NCBI RefSeq assembly: GCF_963966145.1 | Contig: NC_091055.1 | Location: forward strand, 1,178,001 to 1,242,000 | Source: Tenebrio molitor | Taxonomy: Eukaryota > Arthropoda > Insecta > Coleoptera > Tenebrionidae | Length of the DNA stretch: 64,000 bases | Direction of reading: 5' to 3' | Shown: positions 25,628 to 39,758 of the stretch, piece by piece | Position numbering within the stretch: position 1 is the stretch's first letter | Layout: the number at the start of each line of letters is the position of its first letter | Made by a program: the position numbers and the translations under genes | Notes under the pieces: generated by a model | Seen by the model: the letters and a program-made list of their open reading frames with translations, nothing else | The model's database searches: none | What the model was told of the DNA's origin: nothing

Positions 25628-28600
25628 TATTGAGTGTTGTGATACAATAATTTTATAACATTATGGATTAAATAAGATAATAACTAACTAGCCCGAACAT
25701 GACGTAATTAAATTTAAGGGAAGTTATTGCAATTGTTATATTTTTAGAAGCAGAAAGATTTACTTATTTATAATAAATTAAAGTGCAAAAATAACAAAAA
25801 TGATGTAATCCATAAATTCTACTTAAGAAAATCGCAAGAGCGTGAAATATATCAGGTAAAACAATAAAAGAACTAAATATGTATGTGCATATATTTCGTA
25901 TTTGTACTTGAATGTATTTTTGTTATGCTGTCTAGTAATTAAATAAGTGATATTTTATCCGGTGTTTAGATAAAAATCTGGTCAAGAATGCTTTGGACAA
26001 TTTCACGAACGTATGTCCAGCATGTTTTGTTACGTTTTGCTATGTAACAAACTAGAATAAAGAATAAATAAATATCATAAATGTCTTTTGTTGGTTTTAT
26101 TTTGTAATGTTGAATAAGTATCAGTTAGTTTTGAAAAAATAATGAAAACAAAGATCTTGATCACAAATCGGAAATTAAACTTGACAACGATGGCAGCAGT
26201 GACAGTCCATAAGCTACAAACTACGACAAACGTGAAACAAACAGATTTTGTAAGAAAGTGCTGTAATATTCAGTAGAAAAAAAATATGTAGTTTTGTTTA
26301 GGTAAATATTTCTCTTTATTCCAAAAAAATACATATTTGCAACATTCCATGGCATACTTGAAATATTATAAGAAACCCAAATATCAACTCATTTGATTCA
26401 GAAAAAAAAAATCGACAAGACTAATTTTAAAAAAGTGTACCTAGCCGTTGATTATTGTTTAATATTGACAAATTTATGTTAAACAAATTTAAATTCGTGT
26501 TTTTTTGTAGTACTTATTTTGTTTTTTGTTTTTAATTGAAATCTGACAATAAATAACGGAATTAAAGCTCGCGGCATTTTTTGTGAGACAGCTTTGTAAG
26601 TACACTAATAAGTAATAACGTGAATTTTGAAGGCAAAATGGCTGGAAGCGGCAGCTCGGCTGCAGATATTTGTTGTAGAAATTTTTGACAGCGATACGTA
26701 TTTTTTGTCGAAATGGCCTGAAATTTGCATGCGTCTCGATTTCGCAAATTGCTTTTGCCACATTGTGCTACATTTTATGATACGTTAACGAAACGAGTCT
26801 GTCGAATTTAAAAAGCCATTCTCTTTGCACGATATTTAGGGCAATGAAAAGGTAAATTTCCGGCAATAAGAAAAATAAAATATCGTCTGAGTAAAGTGCG
26901 ACCTTTAAGGCAACCTTATTTGGGACAGACTTTAATGTTCACGTATATGACTTTTATTTATTGTTTTTACTTTTTTCTTTGCGTATTCCGACATTTCTCA
27001 CAGAGCCCATTAAATCGCATGTTTGCCGCATTTCTTACAGGAACATTTAAATAAGTTATTATGTTTCAGGCCGATTCTTATTTAATCTTTCGCATATAAA
27101 TACTTAAAATTGTAACAACATTTTTCCCGCAAACCCCATCCGTTTTCGAACAACCTACCGTATATATCATGCACCACAGTTTCATTTTTCACCTGACTCT
27201 TCTAAACTGCTCAATTAAAAACTCGCCTTAATGTTTTCTTACGCATTCATCAAAATTTATTCAATCAAATCTTCTTTACGATCCTTTCATTTTCCGTATT
27301 TGCCTCGAGATTAAATTGTAACGTCAGGTTATTGATTGAGGGGATATTTACATATAATTACGTTTTGTGTGTCTGCTTTTTCATTTATCATTTATTTCTT
27401 TTAAGAAGTTTTTTATTTTGATTGGCGGTCGAAAAGTATAAGAGCAAAAACTTGTTTTCGGCTGTTCAGGTATAGGTCATTCCACTCTTTTATGCACTGC
27501 GCACACTCCATGAAAGCTGCATTCTCTGCAACAGTCCAAGTTTCGAGTGTGTAGGACCATTCAGTTTATTCTCCTTAAAAAGAACCAATTGGAATCTAAT
27601 TAGTATTTTAGTCGTTTCAAATTCTAAATGTAAAGCTAGATCGAACGATTTCAGCCGCACATAAATTCTCAGCATGCCCATAAAATCTTACAGTTATTGA
27701 TGATTCTTTCACTTCTTTGTACATTTTTAAGCCAAAAGGGTAAATTATAGGTGTTTCGGTCGCAAAACACAAATCCATACGTTCGATTTCTGTTCATGCT
27801 AACATGTTTTTTATTGTCGAACAACTCCAGATCAATCTGGTTGTGTATCTCACTGTTACCTTATGAATCATTGTGTTTTCTGACAAAATTGTGTACATAA
27901 TAAAATTTATATAGCTTATGGTTTTTCTTATCTTCTAATAAATACATTTATTTCAACATCAATCTATACAATTTAATTACAAAAATATTCAAAGCTCGTC
28001 AATCATTTAGTTTGACATTTTTAACAAAACTCATTCATAATGAATTCAACTAAACGTATAAAATAATTTTATTTTACTTTTCACAAATATTCCTAATTCA
28101 TTATTCGATGTTTGTAAATAAATAAATAAATAAAATTTGTACTGCTAAACATAAGTAATGTGATACGTTACTGTTATTACTGGAATCCTGTTGATTTGTG
28201 TTTTCTTACAAAATGAATTACTTTGCACCTGACAGCTTAGCATCAGCATGCTGATGTGCATTATCCGATTGATTGTTCTTTTCCCGAAGCCGCCAAACGA
28301 ATGATAATTTTTTAACACAATCAGTAACTGAATACTGCTGATTTAAAAATAAGATAAATTAAGAAATAACGTCAGATTTTTGCGTTTATCAAGACCGCAG
28401 ATTTAATCAGCAGTTTTTTCACATTCTGTTTGCATTTAAAATTGACATGATATTTATTTACGATGTGTACACTAAATAACAAATCGTTGTACAACTCAGA
28501 AAGAACAAAATATATTGTGGTCGATTTAATTTATTTTAATAGTTGGGCCTCTTACATAAATATAAAGTGAATGGGATATATTTTTGTATATTTTTTAACA

Positions 28601-29076
28601 AGAATCTGAGGTATTTGTATTGAGTTTAATTTTTATATGCATACCTGACTAGTACATAAATTGTAATTAGATAATCGTAATAACAACCATAACAATAATA
28701 ACAGTGTAACAACAATACGCCCAGATTGTTTCCAGTTTTCCATAATTATTTCACAGTTAATTATTATTGTTCGATAATTATTTGCTCTTTTATTAATTTT
28801 AAGCTTGTAATCATCAATTATTTTTATTGTTATTTCGTTATTTAGGTGAGGATATTTAAACATTAATGGAACAACAATAATTGTAAAAGTTTCAATTATA
28901 CACCCCGCAGAAAAAAATCTTCAATAATTTATTTCAAACATATTTTTGCTTTACATTTTTATTTTCTTCATTTTATGTGAATATGTATTAACAATTATTT
29001 TATGCCTGCTATATCAAATTTCCAGACGTTCTTTTTCGACTAATATTTTTTTTTTAGATTTTGCATGAAGCACGTA

Positions 29077-29275
29077 TCGGGTGTTCATTTAAATTTCTCC
29101 TCAAAGTTGGCTTTGAAGAGTCGATTGTGAACGCACCACGGATTACAGAACACGGATCAGCTGTTTAAATCTAACCTCACTTTTTGCGTTGTTTGTGTTT
29201 TTACTCCGTAGAGTGGTGCATTCACAATCGACTCTTCAACGCCAACTTTGAGGATAAATTTAAACGAACACCCGA
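29077..29275. mobile_element. MITE, TCGGGTGTTC family (best copy 3)
   Basis: The best-preserved member: TA|TCGGGTGTTCATTTAAAT on the left and ATTTAAACGAACACCCGA|TA on the right. Long inner arms (AAGTTGG then AGTCGATTGTGAACGCACCA) surround a short unique middle. It ends about 290 bases upstream of the retrotransposon ORF. Confidence 0.9.
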
Positions 29276-29561
29276 TATATTTTTGCACTATTTCATTTTT
29301 GTCAATTGTTACAAACAGTTTTCAAATTAGTATAAATTAAAAAAGTAGTAACAATTGATGAAAACACTAGAGTGATTTGTGCCCTCAAGATCCAATCACT
29401 TTTGGGCTAGTGTGGTTCAGATTAAATCTTCAGGTGTTTTCTAAATTAGAATGATACCAAATGAGATAGTAAAATGTATTGATTTAACGATCTCTTGAAT
29501 TTGAATATTGATGTTGTTATCTTTTCTTTGAAGCCATGTTTGGTTTCCGATAATTGATAAT

Positions 29562-31664
29562 GTGGGATATTGTTTAATATATTTTTTAGAAGCAGGTCAG
29601 AAGGCACTAAGAGCTTTAACCAAACTGTGCAATTTTTTATTATCTGGGCAACTTCCTTCAGAAATCTGCCATTTATTGTATGGCGCGTCTTTATGTGCCC
29701 TTAACAAAAAAGATGGAGGAATTAGACCGATCGCTATCGGAAACTGTTTGCGAAGATTGACCTCAAAGCTAGCCTGTTTTCAAAGTCGAAATATTGTAAA
29801 TTCGTATTTATCTCCACACCAACTTGGAGTTGCAACTAAACTAGGATGCGAAGCAGCAATTCATACCACACGAACCTTTGTTAATAACGATCAAAACCGT
29901 GGCAAAGTTCTTCTTAAATTAGATTTCAAAAATGCCTTTAACTCAGTCGAGCGGGATTGTATTCTGAAAGAAGTCCAATGTCATACCCCACTTCTGTACC
30001 CTTATCTTTATCAATGCTATAGAAATCCTTCAACTTTATTTTTCGGTAATCATTTAATTTCTTCTTCTGTTGGAGCTCAGCAAGGAGATCCCTGCGGTCC
30101 CATGATTTTTAGTCTTGCCATTCAACCAATTATTTTATCTTTGGATTCTCAAATGAATATATGGTATTTAGATGATGGAACCTTAGCTGATTACCCAGAA
30201 GTAGTTTTATCCGACTTTAAAAAAGTTATAAATTTATCTCAGGAAATTGGCCTTGAATTAAACTTTAACAAATGCGAGATCTTTTGCTGTTCTGGAGACA
30301 CAGATTTAAAAGTCATAAAGGAATTTCAAAATTTAGCACCAGGCATTAAAATCTGTGACCGAGAAAGTTTATCTCTTTTAGGCTCTCCAATCTTTGACCA
30401 AGGTTTCAAAAACACCGTCGAAAAAACTATAATTACAGTTGAAAATCTTTTAAACAAAACTGAACTCCTTAACAGACACGTGGCTTATACTTTAATCAAA
30501 AACTGTCTTTTCATACCAAAATTTAATTTTTTATTAAGAACAACTCCATTTTGGAAATTTTCTAATTATGTTAATTCAATTGATTCTTCTTTAAAGTCTT
30601 GTTTAGAGAGAATACTTAATTTACGTTTAACTGATTTACAATGGCGTCAGTCCACTTTACCGATTAGATTTGGTGGTCTGGGAATTCGTCGCATTTCCGA
30701 TATTTGCCTCCCTGCATTCCTATCTTCAATTAATGGGGTTAAAAAGCTTGTTTCTTTATTACTAAACTCAAAGGATAATGAGCTTAATATTCACCATTAT
30801 GATGAAGCTTTAGCAGCCTGGGGTGTAGCAAATGAGAACGAAATACCAACAATTCCACAATTTCAGAAGAATTGGGATAATATTAATATCAAAGGAATAA
30901 TTGCCAATGACTTAATCTTTAATTCACCTAGAGACTTGGCTCGTTTTAAAGCTTTGCAATGCAGAGAATCAGGATCTTGGTTACATGCAATACCTTCTCC
31001 TAATATTGGTACTCTTTTAGATAACACTTCCTTCCAAGTTTGTATTGGTTTAAGATTGGGTTGTAATCTTTGTACACCTCATATTTGCAAATGCAATGCG
31101 AAAGTTGACGAAATTGGCACCCACGGTCTAAGTTGTTTCAAAAGCAGTGGTAGATTTTCAAGACACACTGAAATTAATTCCATTATCAATCGGTCTTTAA
31201 CTTCAATTCATGTGAATTCAACTTTAGAACCAAACGGACTGTCTCGGGATGACGGAAAACGCCCAGATGGGATGACTTTAGTACCGTGGATTAAAGGTCA
31301 ACCTTTGGTTTGGGACGTTACTGTTGTAGATACACTTGCAGACAGTTACGTATTGAAATCATCTGAAGTCTCAGGTTTTGCCGCTGAAATGGCTTGCAAA
31401 CGCAAACATAGCAAATATAGTTCAATCATTTCGTCAAACTACGTGTTTAAAGGTTTAGCATTTGAAACCTTAGGCCCTTGGTGCAAAGAAGCCATCGATT
31501 TCATTAATGTCATCGGAAACCGACTTATCGCGGAATCAGGCGATTCAAAATCAAAGAAATTCCTTTTCGAGAGGATTTCCCTTGCCATTCAACGTGGAAA
31601 CGCTGCAAGCATTCGAGGCACTTTTCCAGATTCCGCAATATTATCGGAAATTTTTGTATTATAA
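29562..31664 (+). CDS. Non-LTR retrotransposon ORF: reverse transcriptase plus restriction-like endonuclease
   Basis: An uninterrupted 700-codon ORF. Reverse-transcriptase motifs in order are: RPIAIGN (55-61), the catalytic block KLDFKNAFNSV (119-129, Asp121), QQGDP (173-177) and YLDDG (202-206, the two catalytic Asp residues). After the RT comes a Cys/His cluster (C501, C504, H507, C509, C511, H521, C525). A PD-(D/E)xK-type nuclease signature follows, RPDG (567-570) then WDVTVVD (584-590), with downstream lysines at 613 and 615. This order is that of RLE-class elements related to the R2 group; the exact clade is uncertain. The N-terminus is short: family-like sequence starts at about codon 10 (EAGQKALRALTKLCNFLLSG), just after a TTTTTTAG acceptor-like site at 29588. 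The copy is therefore 5' truncated, or its first exon lies elsewhere. No frameshift or internal stop is present. It is on the same strand as grh. Confidence 0.85.
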   Translation: MGYCLIYFLEAGQKALRALTKLCNFLLSGQLPSEICHLLYGASLCALNKKDGGIRPIAIGNCLRRLTSKLACFQSRNIVNSYLSPHQLGVATKLGCEAAIHTTRTFVNNDQNRGKVLLKLDFKNAFNSVERDCILKEVQCHTPLLYPYLYQCYRNPSTLFFGNHLISSSVGAQQGDPCGPMIFSLAIQPIILSLDSQMNIWYLDDGTLADYPEVVLSDFKKVINLSQEIGLELNFNKCEIFCCSGDTDLKVIKEFQNLAPGIKICDRESLSLLGSPIFDQGFKNTVEKTIITVENLLNKTELLNRHVAYTLIKNCLFIPKFNFLLRTTPFWKFSNYVNSIDSSLKSCLERILNLRLTDLQWRQSTLPIRFGGLGIRRISDICLPAFLSSINGVKKLVSLLLNSKDNELNIHHYDEALAAWGVANENEIPTIPQFQKNWDNINIKGIIANDLIFNSPRDLARFKALQCRESGSWLHAIPSPNIGTLLDNTSFQVCIGLRLGCNLCTPHICKCNAKVDEIGTHGLSCFKSSGRFSRHTEINSIINRSLTSIHVNSTLEPNGLSRDDGKRPDGMTLVPWIKGQPLVWDVTVVDTLADSYVLKSSEVSGFAAEMACKRKHSKYSSIISSNYVFKGLAFETLGPWCKEAIDFINVIGNRLIAESGDSKSKKFLFERISLAIQRGNAASIRGTFPDSAILSEIFVL

Positions 31665-34600
31665 AACAAAAATGTTTATGTAATTATGTTATACTTTTTT
31701 AGAATATCATGAGCTCCACCAAGTTTATAATTTGAAGGAGCCGGCAATTTTTTTTTTCTGAATGTTTAACGACTTTTTGGTATGCCGAGAATAACGAGAG
31801 GATCAATTATTAAAAAATTCCTTCATACAAATTGCTTTTGGTTCATTGCAATATCTAAAACCAAAAAAGAAGTTTATGACTATATTAATTACAGATAATG
31901 ATACGTTGTAGTAAATTGCAAGTTTTAAAATCGTAAGCAATTTTTGGTCACCAAAAGTACTTCCTATTATGTTGTATTATGTAAATTAATAATGGTCATT
32001 GACTAAAGTGATCATGAAACGAGATAACAATAGGAATGATAGTTACAATATAACAATAAAAATGAAGAACAATGAGATACAAAGCATTGATAATAATTGC
32101 GTAAAAAATCGAGGTAATACATTATCTGTCAGCTTTTATATTCCTGAAGATTCTAGATAAACGAAGAGATAGATATTGGTCGTCAGTAAAAATCACTCCC
32201 TCATCAAGCGGGTACAGCTTCTGGTTTAACATTAAAAATCGAACATTGCACTGTGACATTTAAATTAGAACTCGTTATTTATATTTTTGTGAAACTAAAT
32301 TGTCTTACTTTCTCAGATAAAAAAGTTAATTTTATTTTGTAAATTAGCGATACCGTACTTGGTAAAATGTGGCAACCTTCACATTTTCACCGACTGTCTG
32401 TTTGCCTTTAAACCAACTTTGAACATTACTTATTAATTTGCCGAAACAAATGCCCAATTACAACTGTCAAAACCACCATGTTGTCTTAGAGTTGACATTA
32501 ACAACATTGTTGTGTAAAACGACCCTGTTTATTTATTTATGCAGGTAATTAGAAAAATATCTCGATCCATTTACTTCAATGCACACAAGAGATAACATTT
32601 ATATTTATGTAGATCCTTCTATATGTGCACTTTACCACTTAACTATTGTTATTACGATTAATAACATTGCTTTCCACTGTTCCGTTACTAACAACGCCGT
32701 GTCGAAATTATTGACATTTATGATCGTTTTTTGGCAAATGTAGTAACATGTTCTTGGCGAAAACACCTGTTTAAAAAATCTGACAGAACATGTACTATCT
32801 CGAGCCAAAGATTATTTCAATTAAATTTGCATAAACTAATTATTTTTATGTGTCCATATTTATTACTGGCCTAAGATGATACCTAGATATCAGTTATTAC
32901 AAACAAATAAATCGATCGTTCAACTGCAGACAATTATCACCAAACAAAATTCATATCTACAGGGCTTACGCAACAGGAAATAAACCGTTTCATTCACGAA
33001 AAAATTAAGTAATGAAACTTTCATCAAAAACCAGTATTTACACACATCTACATAGATATATCGTAAATTGTATTTTATTTATTTGTGCGAGAACTTCACA
33101 TATTATTTAATAATTTTACTAATCGTTTGTGTATTAAAAATTTTAATTAATTACGTAAAGGACGCGGTTGTGGTTAGTAACAGTAATGAAGACATTTTTC
33201 AAAAAGTAATTTTGTCTTTATGGTACAATCCTTATTTCCCAAAAAAAGTTCATGCTATAGTTAGGAATATTACTGTACATGGAACGTTCAAAATGGGTTA
33301 ATCGATATTTCCCGGTTGTCATCGGAGTGCGGGAACAACGATTTCCCACACGCCGTTTTTTTTACTTTGCAGGAGAAACTGGAGGAAATTGGATTGTAAG
33401 GTTGGTACTGACGGAAACGTCAATTCAGTTTAAAGAAAATGAACATTTCGTGACATTTGCAATTGTAAAATTAATTCTCATCAACACAATAAATAAGTAG
33501 TTTTATTATAAAACAAATAAGAGTCATAACAGGGCTCTGAAAATAATTATTGTTGTTTTTCAAGTGAAGAAGAAGAATTTGTTCAATATGTTGTGTGATC
33601 GTAGAAGACGCCACCGACGCTTTAAAATTTAATAATCTAGTAATCAGCGCGGAAGGTGCTACAAACCCAACAGTAAAAAAGTTACTAATGTTAAATTTTA
33701 CTGTTAAAATTTTATTTTTAAATATTTTTGAGTTATTCAATTTTGTAAATCTGTTGTTTTCTATGTTCTAAATTTTGAGGACTTCTACTGGATGACAAAA
33801 TTGGTTGCCACAAAAATGTATCTGTGAAATTTCGTAAAATTAGTTTGTTCCTAAAATCGATTTGCTTTAATTTTGCATTTAGTTGAAATGTTTCCACCAC
33901 TAACAACCATAAACCAATCTGGGATAATTAAGCTGATCGATATCAAAATTTAAACGACCGTTCGGCTCCGAATTTATCGAAATTATTTTCGATTCCGAAA
34001 ATGAAATTTTTTCCTAAATTTATGTGCATTAATTAAAACAGCACAGGTCGTTGTGTGAGAGCAATTTTGATGAAAACGAGGATCGCGCCTCCTTCAATTA
34101 ATCTAACTGTTTCGTAATACCATCGAAAGAACTTTTCTTTGTATGCAATTAAGAAATTTTTGATACAATCGCGGTTGCTTCGAATAACAAAATGAAAGCG
34201 CTTTTGTTCACGTGATTTGTGCATGTGTTCGACCATTTGACCTTTCCATTTGGAGATTGTCAAACCGTACATTAAAGTCCCAAAAAATAAACTATACACG
34301 AGCCTGGGAGATTCAGAGATTCAGGTAAAAAATGGGACTCCTCCCATTGCATAAATCAATAATTATTATTTGAACACCCAGTCAATTACTTTCTTATCTT
34401 ATTTGAGATTCACAATTAAATGAATCAACTGGTGGGGAAAGTCCCGCGATTTTCTGAATTAAATTATATAAAATATGAGCTTACTGAAATGTGAGATTGT
34501 CACTTATGGAATGATGCAATATTTTACTGTACGATTATAAAAAATAAAATATTTAAAATGTATGTAGGTTGATTTAGCGAATTTTGTTACATTTCCATAA

Positions 34601-35495
34601 TTTCATAATATGCTGCGGTTCATTTTAATTAAATGCATGAAGTCGTAAATTTAAATTTAATTGGTTTGCAATTTTTGAAAAAACACCCACAAATCGAGCA
34701 AACATTTTTCTCCATTTTATGTATTAAAGTTAAAACTTGGGATAAATGGTTTATCACGGGACTGGCTTATTTGCAAATTTGGTTTGGCTAAAATCTCTCT
34801 TAGATTTGAATTACGAGAAGAATGCGGCCATATTCTGTCGTACACAATGTACTCAATAATAATCAATTATCGTGTTAATAATTGCATCTATAGGCAAGGT
34901 GTGGCGTTCTAGTACTGTCGCTTAATTTTTTAAAAATCGTGATAAATTACATGTTTTAAAACCAACGCTGTGCTCAATCTGCATCTTAATAACACTACAG
35001 TAGGTTTGAAAAAAAATTAAATCGCATTGTAATCGGTTTACTTCCTGTATACTGTTCAATTTACAACAATAATACAAGTTAACCTTTGAAGGCCATTCAT
35101 TGTAAGTGAAGTTGAACTCCCACCATCAAGCAATCACCCACTACTTGTCTAGGATTCGCAATATTAAATAAGAGCGAAGCTACATTTAACCGCACTTCTA
35201 ATCAGACTACAAGAACGAAGTGAGCTACGACACCTCTTTACTAGTACAACAGCCTCGAAAGCTCGATCGGATTATTTTTTAAAGGTGATAGTTTGATTCG
35301 AGAAAAACATACACAACTAAATAACAATTAAAATTGAGAATATAATAAACTGGTTAATTCAATTAAAAAATTCGTGACTGATGGTTTCACTTTTTGACAT
35401 TTTAAACCGTTCGTAGTATGTGAAAATGTGTGTTGGTTTACAGTTCTTTATCCAAAAATAATTTTTTGCGCTGTATAACTAGGTACTTAAAGAAA

Positions 35496-35556
35496 CAAAA
35501 ATAGTTTATGAACTTGAATGAACTTAAACGGCAAAAATAGTTTGTGAACTTGAATG
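35496..35556 (+). repeat. Short tandem duplication, period 36
   Basis: The unit CAAAAATAGTTTRTGAACTT (then GAATG) occurs twice, 36 bases apart, with one difference. Confidence 0.7.
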
Positions 35557-37485
35557 CGTAACTTGCTTGAACTTGAAGTCTTAGAATTATGTATAGGTTA
35601 AAAAACAACCACATCAGTGTAATAAAACGAATCGGTGGTACATTTTTTATCCCAGGTTGACAGGAACGAAAATATTAATTATTTATTATTGAATCAATAT
35701 ATCTTTACGTCTTGTCATCAACAGGAAGTGGTTAAATCAAGTCGATCAATCAGTCAATTATAAATCCATATTCTTAATTAAGCTGACAGCTTAAACATTA
35801 CAAAAAATCAATATTCCTAAGTCGGCAATTGTGATTTAGGATATTGATTAATCCTGTTCCCGGAGACGCCAAATTCGTCGAAATGTGAAATTAATGAATT
35901 TTCTGCTAAGTGTTTAAAAATTTAATCCATGATTATTACACACAGGTTTTTGAGGTCAGTAAATTAAAATTTACGACAATGATTCTTGTCTTTAATTAAT
36001 TTAATAATCGAATTACTTTGATCAAACAACCTGATCGAAGGTTGAACAGAAAGTGATACCAACTATCTTACAAAAACATCCTTGTAAATTACAACAGATA
36101 ATTGAATGCGCATGTTTTCGTAGGAGAAACAATCCATGTTAACTGTTGCAGTTGTAAAACTATGTAATTTATTAATACACCGCTGCCTCTGCTTCAAAAT
36201 ATGTAGTTTCTTTGAAATGGCTGCTTTTAACAGACAAAAGAATGTACCTGCGGTTAACAATAAATGAACGATTCGTTTCTACTTAATCACAAGAATTTTT
36301 CATTCTCGGAATATTATATTATTTCCATACAGAAATCGTGATGTCATACTTGAACGTATTGTTTATTACGTCTGTTCAAAAAATTTGTAGGGCCTGCTTT
36401 TATTTTCGCGTGGTGTAGCTTGATTAGCGGTGCTGTAAATAGTTTTTTACAACTGATCAACGCCAATTTTCTTGTCTTATTTACACGAAGGTTTTTATTT
36501 TAAACGAATGATTTAATAAAATGGTGATAAAATCGGATTATACTCGTACATCTGAAGGAAACGTCAAAGCACACCAACTAAAAAGTCAACCTGGGTTTGT
36601 AAAAGAGAGAGAAAACCACGGCCGGCTTGACCACAATTTTTTTGAACGCTCGTTATGTACATCCGCGTGATAAATAATTTTAGTTGTAAAAATAACGAAC
36701 ATAGGTGCTGTTTGTCTTTATCGAACACGATCTGCATTCGAATTTCCGTTATTGCATGTACAATTTAAATGTCACGGGGTGCATTTCCTAAAATAAGTCG
36801 AATAAGTGCAAAATTACCTTGACTTTAAGAGAACAACATTGTGCTGTAAAATCGAGTAAACAACCTTTAAAAACGCCATTATTATACCTACTTAATTATA
36901 AAAAAATCCGAAAATGTTAAATACCTCTTCCTGGATTTGTGCGTGCGTGCCCCAAGAAACGACGTTGATTAATCATTATAATATTAATTTGTCGTTTTTT
37001 GTAACGAATTTTCGACGTATTTCGATTATTTATTGCGTTCACATTACAAAATTATAGTGTAGAGCGTACACAGCTCGGATTACCCTTTGATCTTTAAGAG
37101 GACAACATTCGAATTGACTGGCGATTTTTATTTTGTTTTTCGTCTGGTTCATTTGTACCTTTCTAAAGATGACCCATATTTTAAATGCTCCATAAAAATA
37201 ATTTCACCAATGTTTCAAGTTTTTTCCTTTCCATGCACAAAAGATACAATTATAAATGAATTTAAGAAAGTGGCGTGAATGTAAGGAACCCTTCCGAAAA
37301 TAAATAAAAGAAAAAAGCGTATCTGAATTTCTTGTGCTTTCGCATTGTTATTAAACCCAATTGTGAGCTGTTGGTCCATCACGTCGCATCGCAATTTAAT
37401 TTACTTGCATAATTAACTTAACAGTACTATTTGTAACCGAACAATGTCATAAATATACATACTTTAACAATAAATCTAACAAATA

Positions 37486-37849
37486 CAGGGTGTAACCGAA
37501 ATACGTGTGTTAATTTTAACCAGTGGAAGAACTCGCCAATTTATGAAGCTTTTCTCTATAACATTTTGCAAAATTCGCAAAAGTTTTCCAAGAGTTTTTG
37601 CCCCCCAATTTTTACCAAACGAGCCGTTTTATGTGATTAACTACTCTCTATTTTTTTTCTAACCATGAGAATTTTAATTTTGATTATTTAATTTTTTCTA
37701 TAATAATATAACTTTTTTGACAAAGTTCCGTTTCTAATTTATTCCAAATTTGTAACGCTTCTTCGTAAAAAATTCAAATAGGAAAAACGTTTTATTTAAC
37801 AAGCTGTGCTACGTGTTAAAATTAACACACGCATTTGAGATACACCCTG
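37486..37849. mobile_element. CAGGGTG-class MITE, about 364 bp
   Basis: TA|CAGGGTGTAACCGAAATACG on the left; CGCATTTGAGATACACCCTG|TA on the right. Subterminal arms GTGTGTTAATTTTAAC / GTTAAAATTAACACAC are inverted copies. The interior is unlike the other members. Confidence 0.85.
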
Positions 37850-38312
37850 TATATTTTATTTATCACTTTATCAGTTTTCAGTTGCTCGGGGTCTACCGCA
37901 AAAATCCGAAAATATTGAATTTTGAAGTTTTACCATAATCTTGCAATAAGACAGACTAACAAAGTTAAGATGGGTCAATATCACGAAGATATTGCTAATT
38001 CCCCTCTATTGTTCTCGTGAAGAAGCACTTTCTTTACCACGTGTGGTCCCTTTTGATTTATTTCTCTTCTCAAATACTGCGACAAACATCGATAATACTC
38101 ACCGGTGACATTTTTTCTCTTTGATATGATCCGTAAGTATTATTTCATGACTATCCCAAAAAACAGTGGCTATAACTTTGGCAGCCATTGGAACCGTCTT
38201 TGCCTTTTTCGGCAGCGAAGAATCCGTGCATTTCCATTGTTTGAACCTTTGCTTTGTCTCAGTAATAATATTCCTTACAATAGTGTACACCCGTATTTCG
38301 TCAACAGTTATA

Positions 38313-38715
38313 CAGGGTGTTGGGAATACATTTCGGGGTGAATGTGACTTAAAACCTAAATAAAGTTTTTCGTTAAAATGAGTACCTAGTTTTCTCAAAA
38401 AAGAAAAAAATAAAAATAAATTTATTCTGGCATATCCGTATTTTTTTTTTGAAATACATACATACATACTGCGAAATAATAATGGTTTAAAGAAAACATT
38501 TAAACGTGGAACGTTGAATTAAAAAATAAATAAATACAAAACTAATGCGATTTTAGGCAAACAAATGAACTAGTTAGAGCAATTCTCCAACAATGGACTA
38601 CTTTTTTTTTGAGAAAACTACTCATTTTAACGAAAAACTTTATTTAGGTTTTAAGCCACATTTTTCGTAACGAATTCACCCTGAAATTTATTCCCAACCA
38701 TTTACTAACACCCTG
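38313..38715. mobile_element. CAGGGTG-class MITE, about 403 bp
   Basis: TA|CAGGGTGTTGGGAATACATT on the left and TTACTAACACCCTG|TA on the right. The subterminal arm AACCTAAATAAAGTTTTTCG (then TTAAAATGAGTA) is repeated inverted at about 38617-38655. Confidence 0.85.
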
Positions 38716-39061
38716 TATACATCGACGTACAAAATATTTTGGTCCAAACACTTCTGTGAAAGTTCCATGTTTCTGCAGTTATTACTTTTTAATGGTTTCC
38801 TGTCGATTTCTGCCGACCTTAGCGAAGTGCATCCCTGCAGCTTGTTTCATCACGATTAAACTCCCAACCAGTGAAAGTGGAGGAGCAGATTTTCATATTG
38901 ATTGACATTGCCCCTTTCAAAAAAAACCTCAGTTTTGTCAATGTTAGCTAAAATCACTTGAAGAGTCAAATAACATTTCGATCTCAAAGATTCTAAAATT
39001 TTCAAAACGCGTCTGCCATCTCGATGTCAATAGACTTGGCATTTTACAAGCTAACCTACTA

Positions 39062-39227
39062 CAGTGAAACCTCTCAACAACGGACATCAATGGGAATCTT
39101 TAATTGTCCGTTGTGAGAAGGTGTCCGTTAACGGGAGATGGGCAAATTTAATATGTACATAAATACATAGTTACGTTTCCACAGAAATGTCCGTTATCAG
39201 GAGGTGTCCGTTAACGGAGGTTTTGAG
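39062..39227. mobile_element. Short mariner/pogo-like MITE (CAGTGAAACCTCTC end)
   Basis: Begins TA|CAGTGAAACCTCTCAACAAC then GGACA. The other end carries TGTCCGTTAACGGAGGTTTT, an inverted counterpart, with two further GTCCGTT repeats inside. This terminus type is common in TA-inserting Tc1/mariner/pogo elements of arthropods. The right terminal CACTG|TA is lost, so it is decayed. Confidence 0.7.
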
Positions 39228-39758
39228 GATCGCTGTCTCATATTTAAACACATTATAATGGATTTAGTCAATTTTCGAAGAATCACATTTTCCTGTTACG
39301 ATTTACTAAGCCCAGCTACGATGAGATTCTTCGTGCATTTTACAGATATCTACAATGATTGTTATAAAAAAAAAATACCCTCAAGAATTACACGGTACGA
39401 GAATTCATCGAAAAATGCAACTATTTGATTAAGCCATGACGCAATTAAGATAACTTTATCTTCAATACCATTCTCAACACTGTAGCACGGTTGCAGATTT
39501 CTTAAGTATCCATTACCAGATGTGTTTAAATTGTAAGTAACGGTTATTTTTTTGACACTAATAAAAGATAACATAATCGTTGTTTCTCGGCATTTTTTAC
39601 TTAGTCTGACGTGCTACTTCAACAATGTGAACTTGTTGAAATGGTTAAGAGTTGACATGTTAAAGAGACCCCGCTACAAGTGAGTCAAGTGTTTGCTACC
39701 GAAACACATATGCCATACTAAATTACTAAACTGTTTTCGCAGGGCTGTATCACAGATA

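Noticed and set aside
32525..32560. Further ratchet-like site (TTTATTTATGCAG|GTAATT near 32543)
   Set aside because: Purine-interrupted tract and a poor GTAATT donor; no downstream GTAAGT nearby, unlike the two reported sites.
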